Below are positions 19,537-26,118 of a DNA stretch of 26,118 nucleotides, one piece after another; the stretch's first letter is position 1, and every line of letters starts with the position of its first letter. This DNA comes from a virus. The DNA lies in IMG/VR virus record IMGVR_UViG_3300025086_000203, positions 1 to 26,118 of that record. The stretch is one strand, 5' to 3'. The position numbers were made by a program, and so were the translations under genes. Below the pieces are notes generated by a model. The model saw only the letters and a list, made by a program, of their open reading frames with translations. It did not search any database and was not told the origin of the DNA.

Positions 19537-20948
19537 ACAACGCCCCTGATACTACGTTTCAACGGCCGGCTCCATGAGCCGGTCGAACTCGTTCCGGATG
19601 CCAGTGTCGTGTGGTCATTTGCCAGTGACAAACAAACAGCGTCAGCTCTATCCGGAGACACAACGCCCCTCTTCTTCATAGCCTCCTTGCTCTCAACTTG
19701 GATCTTACCGGCCGAGGTAAAGTGATAACGAGGCGCAGCAAGCTCCGCATAAAGCGCATCATCACGCGGCAACCGGACGTCCATACCCTCAAGCCACGCC
19801 TTACACCTAAACCAGATCTCAGCGCGCAGGTTTAAATACGTGTCCTTCGACATAGCACGCTCCGACACGTTTAAGCCACGCGCAGGTAAACCTACCTCAC
19901 GCAATCGATCTAGCACTCCGGCGCCGAACCCGTTGCTGTCCACAATGATCTCTGTCGGCCGTTTAGACGGCGGCAAAATATCGTACTCTGCCTTAACAGC
20001 TCCGGAGAGCTGCATCAGATCGAGGTTACGCCACACAGTAAGCGGATGAATTACCGGACCCTGACGCTTGCATAGCACACTGCTATCGTTGCCTTGCCGT
20101 GCGACGTCCAACCCCCAGACGTATGCAGCATCTTCGTGCACCTTAATATCGCTTGCCATCGCGTGCTCAATCAGAGCTACCGGTATCACGGTATCTTCCT
20201 CGGACGGTGGAAAGTTGCCAAGAACACGCACATGGTACGCAGGGCTGTCCTCTCCATAGCGCCTTTTCATGTCGTCGATGTAGTCGTCGGAAACTCGAGG
20301 AGAGCTCACGCAGGAAACGTGCATCGTATGCCAGTCATCGCGCAGCCGGTTATGCGTGTCATAAAAGAAACCCGTATTTCGCGTCGGGTTGCCGGTAAGC
20401 ACAGTGGTCGCATTGTGTCCGGACATCGATCCACTGGCGGCCTCAAAAACGGCATTTGGGACGCCGCTCGCCTCGTCGGCGATCAATAATACGTCTGAAC
20501 TATGCACGCCGGCAAGCGCCTCCGGCTGCTCAGCTCTAGACGTGCGAACCGATATAAACGCGCTCTCAGGGCTCTTCTTCAGCTCGATACGATCAGACTT
20601 AACCTCAAGCAGCTTGTCAAAGGGTGGCCTTAGACGCTTAGCTACATTTTTCATTTCCGCAAAACAGGCGTCAAAGAGCTGCGCCGAGGTAGGAGCTGTA
20701 ACCACGGTTTTACTTGGAACACGCATTAAGACGTGCCAGACGGCAGCCATAGCCACGGCAGTTGATTTTCCTACACCGTGTCCAGATCGGACAGTTATAC
20801 GTCGTCGCTCTGGATCAGCCACCGACATAAGCAGCTCACTTTGCCACTGATCCGGCTCGATGCCAATTACCTCGGAGGCAAAGGCTACTGGGTCGCTCTG
20901 ATAGCGTCGCATAAGTTGCAGGAAAGGATTACTGGTCGGCTTGTTCAT
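19533..20948 (-). CDS. terL: Terminase large subunit (packaging ATPase/nuclease)
   Basis: A 471-aa protein with GGAG seven bases before ATG. Motor motifs: Walker A GHGVGKST (residues 56-63), Walker B VLLIADEA with Asp158 and catalytic Glu159, and motif III LTGNP (184-188). The C-terminal RNase H-like nuclease has GLDVARQGND (Asp281), EIIVDSNGFG (Asp337) and SPDRADAV (Asp433, Asp436). All key residues are present, so the enzyme looks intact. It pumps DNA into the prohead and cuts concatemers, working with the small terminase upstream and the portal. The GHGVGKS-type Walker A is common in terminases paired with Sf6-like small subunits. The gene converges on the plus-strand island: TAG of terL and TAA of the island gene share the bases CTAA. 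Confidence 0.93.
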   Translation of the reverse strand: MNKPTSNPFLQLMRRYQSDPVAFASEVIGIEPDQWQSELLMSVADPERRRITVRSGHGVGKSTAVAMAAVWHVLMRVPSKTVVTAPTSAQLFDACFAEMKNVAKRLRPPFDKLLEVKSDRIELKKSPESAFISVRTSRAEQPEALAGVHSSDVLLIADEASGVPNAVFEAASGSMSGHNATTVLTGNPTRNTGFFYDTHNRLRDDWHTMHVSCVSSPRVSDDYIDDMKRRYGEDSPAYHVRVLGNFPPSEEDTVIPVALIEHAMASDIKVHEDAAYVWGLDVARQGNDSSVLCKRQGPVIHPLTVWRNLDLMQLSGAVKAEYDILPPSKRPTEIIVDSNGFGAGVLDRLREVGLPARGLNVSERAMSKDTYLNLRAEIWFRCKAWLEGMDVRLPRDDALYAELAAPRYHFTSAGKIQVESKEAMKKRGVVSPDRADAVCLSLANDHTTLASGTSSTGSWSRPLKRSIRGVV

Positions 20949-21065
20949 TTTAGGGCTCCATTTCTTAAAATTTTTTTTCGATGGTGCGTGAAGAGGTCGT
21001 CGATTTTTGCACCGGTCAGCGCAGAATCAGGGGGGGGCTTTTTTGCATATAACCGTATAAGTTCG

Positions 21066-21081
21066 CATAATACTTATTATG
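21066..21081. repeat. Inverted repeat CATAATA-CT-TATTATG
   Basis: Perfect seven-base arms separated by CT, in the leader of terL. It overlaps by three bases with an ATGTTAACA motif shared with the island operator. It looks like a protein-binding site rather than a terminator. Confidence 0.45.
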
Positions 21082-21093
21082 TTAACAAAACGG

Positions 21094-21107
21094 TACTATA
21101 TATAGTA
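21094..21107. repeat. 14-bp perfect palindrome TACTATATATAGTA
   Basis: A perfect AT-rich palindrome in the terL leader, next to a leftward AAAAAAGGAG tract (21120-21111). The TATATATA centre could serve as a -10 region, an operator or a strand-opening element. Confidence 0.45.
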
Positions 21108-21232
21108 TGCTCCTTTTTTATATGACTAAATGTTGATCGGATACAAGATATAGTGGTTTATTGACAGAAATGCTGCAATGCAGTATTCGCGCGCGCGCCT
21201 GCGCGTCGGTGTCTCGATGCATGAAATCGTAC

Positions 21233-21685
21233 TTACTTATCAACGATTTCCTCCGCTTCTCCATCGATCACGTCGCCGCTAACTTCACGTAACAATGCGG
21301 CAGCTTCTGCATGTAAATCGCCAACGCTAATGTTTACTGCAACCTCTTTATGGCGCGTATCGTACTGAGGATTAAGCTTCGCAGCCATCCACTTATCGGT
21401 ATCAACTTGCAGCCTTGCTGAGTTAATTGTGTTATCTTCAGCGTGCACGTTCAGCGCCGTGTTAACAGCTCTTGACGCAAAGAAATGAGCTGATTGCTCT
21501 TGTGCTTCTGCGTATCGCTGACGGCGTCCTTCTGCCATGTCTAGCCATCTCGACCACAACTTATAACCAATACCAATGTCTTTGAGCAGCTCAGTTAACG
21601 TCGTACCAGTAGCTAACCGGTTGAACAGCTCGTCCTCACCTATCTTGGTTACATTGGCTAACTTTACATCTGCAACTTTACCCAT
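21233..21685 (-). CDS. terS: Terminase small subunit (Sf6-like)
   Basis: A 150-aa protein. Residues about 18-50 (DELFNRLATGTTLTELLKDIGIGYKLWSRWLDM) form a helix-turn-helix DNA-binding motif of the type seen in Sf6-like small terminases. The next segment (AEGRRQRYAEAQEQSAHFFASRAVNTALNVHAEDNTINSARLQVDTDKWMAAKLNPQYDTR) is the diagnostic oligomerisation core. R..Y..Ar..qA......i...a, then ..v..arLr.dt.kW...klnP..y is familiar from this family. The C-terminus (ISVGDLHAEAAALLREVSGDV) is probably the terL-binding tail. It forms a ring that recognises the packaging site and delivers DNA to the large subunit. The start ATG follows the 48-aa gene's stop directly (TAAATG). The terL gene is 284 bp further on, an unusually wide gap for this compact genome. 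Confidence 0.85.
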   Translation of the reverse strand: MGKVADVKLANVTKIGEDELFNRLATGTTLTELLKDIGIGYKLWSRWLDMAEGRRQRYAEAQEQSAHFFASRAVNTALNVHAEDNTINSARLQVDTDKWMAAKLNPQYDTRHKEVAVNISVGDLHAEAAALLREVSGDVIDGEAEEIVDK

Positions 21686-21832
21686 TTACTTCTCCTCGAT
21701 TTTAGCACGATCACTGACAAATGCAGTAACGGCTTTCATAACATACGGCAGATCTTTCGCCGGTATTGTTGCTACCAGTTTACCATCAACCCATACTCTC
21801 AGTCCATCGTCATACACCGACCAGTTTACCAC
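21686..21832 (-). CDS. 48-aa small protein with GTG start (unknown)
   Basis: A short frame read from GTG 21832, which overlaps the last codons of the 197-aa gene (CCGTGGTAA supplies both TGG TAA and GTG). It runs to TAA immediately before the terS ATG. It reads MVNWSVYDDGLRVWVDGKLV, then ATIPAKDLPYVMKAVTAFVS and DRAKIEEK. It has a well-formed beta hairpin (YDDGLRVWVDGKLVATI) followed by an amphipathic helix, and it fills the gap exactly. An AGGAT lies about ten bases before the GTG. I see no known family. The exact fit between neighbours with coupled ends argues for a real gene. Confidence 0.6.
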   Translation of the reverse strand: MVNWSVYDDGLRVWVDGKLVATIPAKDLPYVMKAVTAFVSDRAKIEEK

Positions 21833-22419
21833 GGTATATCATCCTCCATAATTGGTATTGTGTTTCCCTTATCAACAATGTGCGTAATCTTTGCCTTTGG
21901 GAAAGATGTAAACGCATCATTTAAAAACGTGTCAGTAAATTCTTGTCGCACAATCCTAGCTGCATCTTCGAAGCTATACACTATCCAATCAGGATATTTT
22001 ACCCGTAGCTCAGCTACACCTTCCATTGCAAAGCAAACAACCTTATCACTATCATCCATTGTCACGGCATAAGCATGTGCCGGCAATGGCTCATGCCCTG
22101 CATCAAGCGCAGACTGCTCTAGCTTGTCCCATGCTTTCATTAGCTGCCCTGCTACTTCGTGTGTCGCTACAATATTTTCCTCGGCTACAAACTTCTCCAG
22201 AGCCTCGTATGCAGCTCTGAATCGTCCGGCAAGCTCTGGCGCTACTAACGACGGTAAACTATCTCCCCACCTACGCTCCATTTCTCGAGCCTTACGATCT
22301 AGCGGCTCAAGCTGCCCCCATACTCCTGCGGAGATAGGTTTACTCTGTTCGCCATGCCTAACATCAAACGACTTTTTATCTTTTATCTTATTTGCGCTTA
22401 TTCTTCTTTTCACTGCCAT
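21826..22419 (-). CDS. 197-aa conserved-looking protein of unknown function
   Basis: The N-terminus is basic (MAVKRRISANKIKDKKSFDVRHGEQSKPISAGVWGQLEPLDRKAREMERRWGDSLPSLVAPELAGRFRAAYEALEKF). The centre is helical (VATHEVAGQLMKAWDKLEQSALDAGHEPLPAHAYAVTMDDSDKVVCFAMEG), and the C-terminus (VAELRVKYPDWIVYSFEDAARIVRQEFTDTFLNDAFTSFPKAKITHI) is mixed and ends in an acidic tail, MEDDIPW. The pattern (G.W....l...a...e.rWG...Lp.LV.pela.rf......l) recurs in early/packaging regions of Caudoviricetes next to small terminases. No function is known to me. GGAAGG sits only two bases before ATG 22419; the GTG at 22413 with better spacing is an alternative start that would shorten it by two residues. The CCGCAGTT repeat region lies directly upstream. 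Confidence 0.65.
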   Translation of the reverse strand: MAVKRRISANKIKDKKSFDVRHGEQSKPISAGVWGQLEPLDRKAREMERRWGDSLPSLVAPELAGRFRAAYEALEKFVAEENIVATHEVAGQLMKAWDKLEQSALDAGHEPLPAHAYAVTMDDSDKVVCFAMEGVAELRVKYPDWIVYSFEDAARIVRQEFTDTFLNDAFTSFPKAKITHIVDKGNTIPIMEDDIPW

Positions 22420-22425
22420 GCCCTT

Positions 22426-22549
22426 CCGCAGTTAACATTGTTACGTCCGAACTCCCTGCCGCAGTTACGTATATATACGTAACAACTGCGGCGGAAGGTT
22501 TTCTCCGCACTTCTCGCAGTCTTCCGCACTTCAACTGCGGTAACTGCGG
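22426..22549. repeat. Iteron-like CCGCAGTT repeats with a long palindrome
   Basis: CCGCAGTT or its complement AACTGCGG occurs five times: 22426-22433, 22459-22466, 22484-22491, 22533-22540 and 22542-22549. The second and third flank an 18-bp perfect palindrome, TTACGTATATATACGTAA (22465-22482), forming an extended 35-base imperfect hairpin (22458-22492, one arm has an extra GTT). A second element, TCCGCACTTC, occurs twice, 19 bases apart start to start (22504 and 22523). This density of short repeats in a 147-bp gap suggests a protein-binding cluster such as a replication origin or a multi-site operator. Confidence 0.6.
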
Positions 22550-22566
22550 TAACATCAAAACGCCCC

Positions 22567-22800
22567 TCAATGGACCGTCTCACTGCCATCCACAGATAGC
22601 TTCAGCATACGCTGCAAGTCGGCCATGTTTCGATTGGCATCATGTGCCACATCGACCATTGCGTCGAACAGGAGCACGTACTGTGTAATTGGCAACGGAG
22701 CTATCGGCTGATGCTCTTTGAGCCACACGATGCTCGCCTCACCAGTTGTGTCGTCCCACACTATCTCGGCAAGCTTTTTCTTACTCTTTGGCTTTGTCAT
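22567..22800 (-). CDS. 77-aa small protein, unknown
   Basis: The start ATG 22800 lies inside the end of the upstream gene (20-base overlap) with GGGGAAAG before it. The N-terminus is basic (MTKPKSKKKL). It is followed by a beta hairpin, AEIVWDDTTGEASIVWLKEHQPIAPL, then helices (ITQYVLLFDAMVDVAHDANRNMADLQRMLKLSVDGSETVH). No family is evident to me. It is the last gene before the repeat-rich gap. It could be a regulator or a replication accessory, but nothing in the sequence shows this. Confidence 0.6.
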   Translation of the reverse strand: MTKPKSKKKLAEIVWDDTTGEASIVWLKEHQPIAPLPITQYVLLFDAMVDVAHDANRNMADLQRMLKLSVDGSETVH

Positions 22801-23050
22801 TGGCTTTCCCCTCCTGTAGCAGCTTAAACTGCCTGATGCGCCACGCTACGACCTCAAGCTCGTCGGCCATGTGGTCAGTTATAATACCGCTAAATAGCGG
22901 CTTACGGTCCCTAGCAGTAAGCGCCTCTCCGGCTATTAATGCAAATGTGTGATCTTTTTTAGATAATTCAAACGTCATGTGAGCGACCTCGTAATGCTCA
23001 CGCTTAGTCTCAGGGTGTCTGCGCTTTGCTTTGACGCTATGGGTGCTCAT
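22781..23050 (-). CDS. 89-aa small protein, unknown
   Basis: I start this at ATG 23050 (MSTHSVKAKRRHPETKREHYEVAHM), because ATGA overlaps the PAPS-family gene's stop; a longer frame from 23080 would overlap it by about 34 bases. The body reads TFELSKKDHTFALIAGEALTARDRKPLFSGIITDHMADELEVVAWRIRQFKLLQEGKANDKAKE: a basic N-terminus, a short strand region and a C-terminal helix. I do not recognise a family. It is coupled on both sides, so it is very likely real and co-expressed with the replication genes. Confidence 0.6.
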   Translation of the reverse strand: MSTHSVKAKRRHPETKREHYEVAHMTFELSKKDHTFALIAGEALTARDRKPLFSGIITDHMADELEVVAWRIRQFKLLQEGKANDKAKE

Positions 23051-23880
23051 CCAGTACACTCCCCGTCGTCTGCTTGGCAAAAGAAATCTTCCATGTCATA
23101 GATCCAATCGCCTTGTCTTTCTAAATCTGATTTCATCTTTTCTAAATTCCTATCAAGGCGAAACGGAAATCCTATTTCTTTTTCAATGTTAATCCACCAT
23201 GATGCTCTTTCTGGGTAGTGTCGCAGCATATAAGCCGTGGTGTCCTCCGATTTAAGAAAACAAAAGTCACAATTCCCACTTGGACATTTACCTCTATGAT
23301 TTGGTAATTTTAAATCAAAGTTAAAAGCCTGTAACTGTTTGCCCCAAAACTCAGCTATATCAAATTTGCTAACTTTTGCGGTATTTAATGGATACCAGTA
23401 ATGCCATTTATCATTACTTGTTTCTTTGCATCTATGACGCTCATCAAACCTTATACCAACAGCTTGTGTCCAATTTTGCCATTTCTGATATTTGGTAATA
23501 AATCTTTTTATTGTCAGCATTTTAAGTTCTGTCGTACAAAATCTTTTCATTGGCTGCGGCATAAACTTTTTAAAATGTAATAACTCAGTAAATGGCTCTC
23601 CATTTATCGATGCTGTATCTCTTGTAACTATTCTATATGTAGGACTATTATTAATTCTTGTATATTCTAGCCATGTGATATGCACACGCCAACGCTCGCT
23701 GCACTCTTGCACAAAGTCTAATGTCTCAGGCATCTCACGCCCAGTATTCGCAAAGATAACCTTACAGCGATCTGGCAAATCTCCGTTAGCCTCAAGTATT
23801 TGATGCAACATATATGCGCTAGTTCTACCTCCGCTTAAACTAATTTGTACGTTTCCCTCTGGAAGTTTATATGCGCTCAC
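23047..23880 (-). CDS. PAPS-reductase/DndC-like ATP-pyrophosphatase family protein
   Basis: A 277-aa protein. The start is GTG 23880 in a GTGA overlap with the primase stop. The N-terminus reads GNVQISLSGGRTSAYMLHQIL; SGGRTS (residues 16-21) is the PP-loop (SGGxDS-type) that binds ATP. Then come VIFANTGREMPETLDFVQECSERW (strand-helix typical of PAPS reductases), KRFCTTELKMLTIKRFI with Cys115, VGIRFDERHR and GKCPSGNCDFCFLKS with Cys199, Cys204 and Cys207. Cys115 plus this cluster could hold a 4Fe-4S centre. Relatives include sulfate-assimilation PAPS reductases, DNA phosphorothioation DndC and many phage homologues with unknown substrates. Sulfate reduction in a phage is less likely than a thiolation or nucleotide-modification role, but this is inference. 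Its coupling to the primase suggests DNA metabolism. Confidence 0.75.
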   Translation of the reverse strand: MSAYKLPEGNVQISLSGGRTSAYMLHQILEANGDLPDRCKVIFANTGREMPETLDFVQECSERWRVHITWLEYTRINNSPTYRIVTRDTASINGEPFTELLHFKKFMPQPMKRFCTTELKMLTIKRFITKYQKWQNWTQAVGIRFDERHRCKETSNDKWHYWYPLNTAKVSKFDIAEFWGKQLQAFNFDLKLPNHRGKCPSGNCDFCFLKSEDTTAYMLRHYPERASWWINIEKEIGFPFRLDRNLEKMKSDLERQGDWIYDMEDFFCQADDGECTG

Positions 23881-26063
23881 AGCCCTGCCTCCTCACGGCT
23901 GATCCAATCGCCGACAATAACTACCGGAACCTCGCGCCCATCGCGCTTACTGAGCCACGTCGAGTGACGTAGCACGTCAGTTTCAAGCCACTTCTTAGCT
24001 ATTGCCCGAGCTCTCGCTTTCTCATGTTTCTTATCTAAGTCTAGCCTAAGCACTTTTGCAACGGCTATGCCAATCCAGTTTTTTGCTCTAACATCTGACC
24101 GATACGGCTCATCTGCCTGCTCGGCCTCACCTACGGCACGCTGTACAGCTAAAGCATCTTTCGGTCCGATGCCATCAAATAGATCTGGCATGGCAAACGA
24201 CGTTGCTACACCTACATATTCGCCATTGGGCAGCTCGACACCGACCATACGCCGGTACACGGCATGTGCCGCAGGCGGAGCTAGGTTTGACTTGCCGTCG
24301 TCAACTCTAAATATGCCGAGACTTTCTTGCTCGCTAACACCAAGCTTTAGCGCATCGTCTTGACTAATCTTGTTAATGACCCTCGCAGCTCTTGCTGCAC
24401 CGATTAATGAGCCTGCGCCCCTGACACTGTCTACAGTAGCCTCGTCGCCATTGCTCTTACGTATGTGATGCACCAACCCGATACTACAGTCAGTCGCATC
24501 GCAGACACGCCGCACGGCTGCCACCGCTGCGTTCATTGCCACGTTATCATTTTCGTTGATCTGGTTTGCGCCAACCCATGGGTCGATAAATGCGACACCA
24601 ATTTTATGATGCTCAATTTTTTCAATCATGTAGTTAACAAGATCATCGTGCACCTGTATGCCTTCCCTACCTTGGCTCGCAAACATGATTTGCATATCAC
24701 GGCCTGCGTCAAGAAATAGCCTACCTTCAATATCTTCCGGAGCGATGTTAAAGTGCAGCATTGCTGCGACTAGTCTACGTTGCATCTCCTCCAATGGATC
24801 TTCGAGGTTAACAACCCAGACATTACACTGCTCACGTACCTGCTCACCGAGCAAAGGTTTACCGGTAGCAATTGCTAAAGCCTCGACGATTTGCATTGAC
24901 GTCTTACCAACGCCTCCGGCGGAAGCTAAAACGCTGACGTTGGATCTAATGTAGTGGTTACCATAGATCCAACGCCGCGCAGGGATCAACGCAGGGTCGA
25001 TCCAAGTGAAGGGCGTGGGCCACTGCCTCTCGGCCTCTAATGCCTCTTGCACTTCCTGTTCTACTGGCTTAGCAGTTGCCAGTGCTTCTCGCAACTTGGT
25101 TTCTCCTACCTCACGCAGGTAGTCGTTAGCATCTTTGACGTTGTCGACCCCGAGCTGCGAGAAGCGCACGACGTACACACTAGTCGATCCATCGCCGCGT
25201 AATACGTCAGCTACTGCATCAACATTTAAATCTGGATCAGCGCATATTGTGACGTCAGAGGCGCGTGGCACGTTGTAAGTAGACATACCTGCCTTCCCAA
25301 ACGTGCAAATGACTGTAGCCTCGTCTCCGACAGCCTGACGCACGCTTAATGCATCTTCTGGCCCTTCGGTCAATATAATTGGTCCAGTCGATCCTACGCT
25401 CATTACATTGCCTGCTATTACGCCTCGGCTATATTTACTGATGCCATTGTGCTCACGCTTACGGCCCTCCGGAGTAAGCAATACGCTTTGTATGCCCTCG
25501 ACCTCACCGTCCTCACTGAGTGCCGGAAAGACAATTGCAGGGCCGTCGTACACATTAGGGCTGAACCGCGCTATGTTCGAGGCTGTACTAGCTCTAAGGC
25601 CACGATGATTGAGATAAAGTAGTGCAGGTCTTACGGCGTCTTTATTTTCTCTGTTGATCGGGACGCTACGCTCCCAAGTCTGACGCGCCTTGTTCATCTT
25701 ATCAATGCGCGTCTCGTCATCTCTCGCTAATAAATCAGACGCTGCAAGCTTACTGATTAACCGCTCGAAGTCGCTTGCCGTATATGGCACGGCGTCTGAG
25801 TTTTCTAATTGCTTTGGATTTTCGCCGCCACGTTTAAAGCCTGACCCAATGGTCGCCTTAATCTCTGGCTCGTTTAATCCGATTTGTTTTGCCGCGCCGT
25901 GTAAATCGACGATGGCCTTGTCGAGCAGCGCAGGCGCTAGATGCGCGTGCCTGCCAATGGTGAAAGCAGCCTTGTTAAGCACTTCGTTACGCCCTCCACG
26001 TAACGCATGTACTACGTCGCCTACAACGCTCTCACGCACCTTTTCAAAATATGATTCGCTCAT
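23877..26063 (-). CDS. Primase-helicase (Toprim plus RepA/AAA_25 ATPase)
   Basis: A 728-aa protein with AGAGGT before ATG. The N-terminal segment (residues 1-80, with GGRNEVLNKAAFTIGRHAHL and IKATIGSGFKRG) is a helical PriCT-like module. Residues about 150-320 form a Toprim domain: YLNHRGL...GPAIVFPALSEDGEVEGIQS...LTEGPEDALSV with Glu233, and VTICADPDLN with Asp276 and Asp278. Residues about 350-600 are a RecA-like/RepA helicase: SVLASAGGVGKTSM (Walker A, Lys387), VNLEDPLEEMQRRL, IGVAFIDPWVG (Walker B, Asp494), GLVHHIRKS and SVRGAGSLIGAARAARVI. The C-terminal 130 residues carry a winged-helix-like tail. It probably primes and unwinds DNA for replication. I see no zinc finger at the N-terminus, so primer synthesis should be treated as probable rather than certain. 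Confidence 0.85.
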   Translation of the reverse strand: MSESYFEKVRESVVGDVVHALRGGRNEVLNKAAFTIGRHAHLAPALLDKAIVDLHGAAKQIGLNEPEIKATIGSGFKRGGENPKQLENSDAVPYTASDFERLISKLAASDLLARDDETRIDKMNKARQTWERSVPINRENKDAVRPALLYLNHRGLRASTASNIARFSPNVYDGPAIVFPALSEDGEVEGIQSVLLTPEGRKREHNGISKYSRGVIAGNVMSVGSTGPIILTEGPEDALSVRQAVGDEATVICTFGKAGMSTYNVPRASDVTICADPDLNVDAVADVLRGDGSTSVYVVRFSQLGVDNVKDANDYLREVGETKLREALATAKPVEQEVQEALEAERQWPTPFTWIDPALIPARRWIYGNHYIRSNVSVLASAGGVGKTSMQIVEALAIATGKPLLGEQVREQCNVWVVNLEDPLEEMQRRLVAAMLHFNIAPEDIEGRLFLDAGRDMQIMFASQGREGIQVHDDLVNYMIEKIEHHKIGVAFIDPWVGANQINENDNVAMNAAVAAVRRVCDATDCSIGLVHHIRKSNGDEATVDSVRGAGSLIGAARAARVINKISQDDALKLGVSEQESLGIFRVDDGKSNLAPPAAHAVYRRMVGVELPNGEYVGVATSFAMPDLFDGIGPKDALAVQRAVGEAEQADEPYRSDVRAKNWIGIAVAKVLRLDLDKKHEKARARAIAKKWLETDVLRHSTWLSKRDGREVPVVIVGDWISREEAGL

Positions 26064-26077
26064 TTATTATACCTCTG

Positions 26078-26118
26078 TTATGTGCGACGCCCCAGACCTG
26101 ACTCATAGGGCGCCGCGT
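26078..26118 (-). other. Possible tail end of an upstream gene (cut by window edge)
   Basis: One minus-strand frame entering from the right edge reads AAPYESGLGRRT then TAA at 26078-26080, fourteen bases before the primase start. A second frame closes with RGAL and TGA at 26103-26105. Either could be the end of the preceding gene; 41 bases are too few to decide. Confidence 0.25.

Larger units (their letters stand above)
20949..21232. promoter_or_regulatory. 284-bp terS-terL gap with palindromes
   Basis: The second-largest unexplained stretch has no plausible gene. It holds an alternating CG tract (21188-21198), CTGCA-A-TGCAG (21173-21183), TACTATATATAGTA (21094-21107), CATAATA-CT-TATTATG (21066-21081), an ATGTTAACA (21079-21087) and an eight-G run followed by C and six T (21030-21044). 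A leader or promoter region for terL is likely, and a pac/cos-type site next to terS is possible. I see no convincing leftward -35/-10 pair. Confidence 0.55.

Noticed and set aside
21161-21189. TTGACA-17-TATTCG, a plus-strand promoter-like pair in the terS-terL gap
   Set aside because: The -35 is perfect but the -10 is weak, part of the spacer is a palindrome, and it would point into antisense of terS with no plus-strand gene downstream.
22388-22570. A 60-codon minus-strand frame with a TTG start across the CCGCAGTT repeat region
   Set aside because: Its start is TTG with no ribosome site, it overlaps the next gene's start by 32 bases, and its sequence is made of repeats and a palindrome. 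I treat the gap as regulatory.
1-26118. tRNA genes, integrase and attachment sites, lysis genes
   Set aside because: No cloverleaf-like sequence, recombinase motif, holin-like hydrophobic pair or endolysin motif could be seen; the three longest gaps do not fit a tRNA.

Overview
The window is part of a tailed double-stranded DNA phage genome. It carries a complete head-assembly set: small and large terminase, portal, scaffold, SU10/HK97-type capsid and head-tail adaptor. These are followed by a long run of tail and fibre genes and the start of a large internal virion protein. There is no tape measure or contractile sheath gene, and a nozzle-like tail protein and an internal virion gene are present, so the particle is probably podovirus-like. 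Many of the small proteins belong to families I associate with uncultured marine phages: the three Lys-rich proteins before the portal, the 122-aa MAHF protein, the 135-aa MRLY protein, and the ITxGAP repeat fibre. A marine bacterial host, perhaps an alphaproteobacterium, is therefore my best inference, but nothing here proves it. No integrase, lysis gene, RNA polymerase, tRNA or CRISPR array was seen.

Nearly everything is read leftward (minus strand). From the right: a Toprim primase/RepA-type helicase (26063-23877), a PAPS-reductase-family ATP-pyrophosphatase (23880-23047), two small unknown genes, a 147-bp gap full of CCGCAGTT repeats and a long palindrome (about 22426-22549), a 197-aa unknown, a 48-aa gene with a GTG start, small terminase (21685-21233), a 284-bp palindrome-bearing leader, and large terminase (20948-19533).

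A two-gene island on the plus strand then interrupts the leftward order (18295-19536). It has its own sigma70-like promoter overlapped by two TGTTAACA palindromes. It encodes a 135-aa protein and a C39/papain-like cysteine-peptidase-like protein, and it ends tail-to-tail inside the stop codon of terL. Beside its promoter lie a leftward intrinsic terminator and a likely leftward promoter. Together these form a divergent control hub that separates packaging from the structural operon.

The structural operon follows: three tiny Lys-rich proteins, a 409-aa protein with a DUF7178-like (VTVDTHA) signature, a 166-aa protein, portal, an 80-aa protein, scaffold, capsid, a weak hairpin terminator, a 99-aa protein, adaptor, and about eleven tail or fibre genes. 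The tail block includes two fibres sharing a nearly identical 50-aa core, a LamG-like protein, a Gly-rich adhesin followed by a decayed copy of its C-terminal tail, a seven-unit repeat protein, a tail-fibre assembly chaperone, and a nozzle-like protein that carries a cupredoxin domain with all four type-1 copper ligands. The block ends with a small structural protein, a GNAT-like protein and the truncated internal virion protein.

Genes are tightly packed, with many TAATG, ATGA or GTGA overlaps. The only gaps of note are 20949-21232, 18145-18294 and 22420-22566, and all three hold regulatory-looking sequence.
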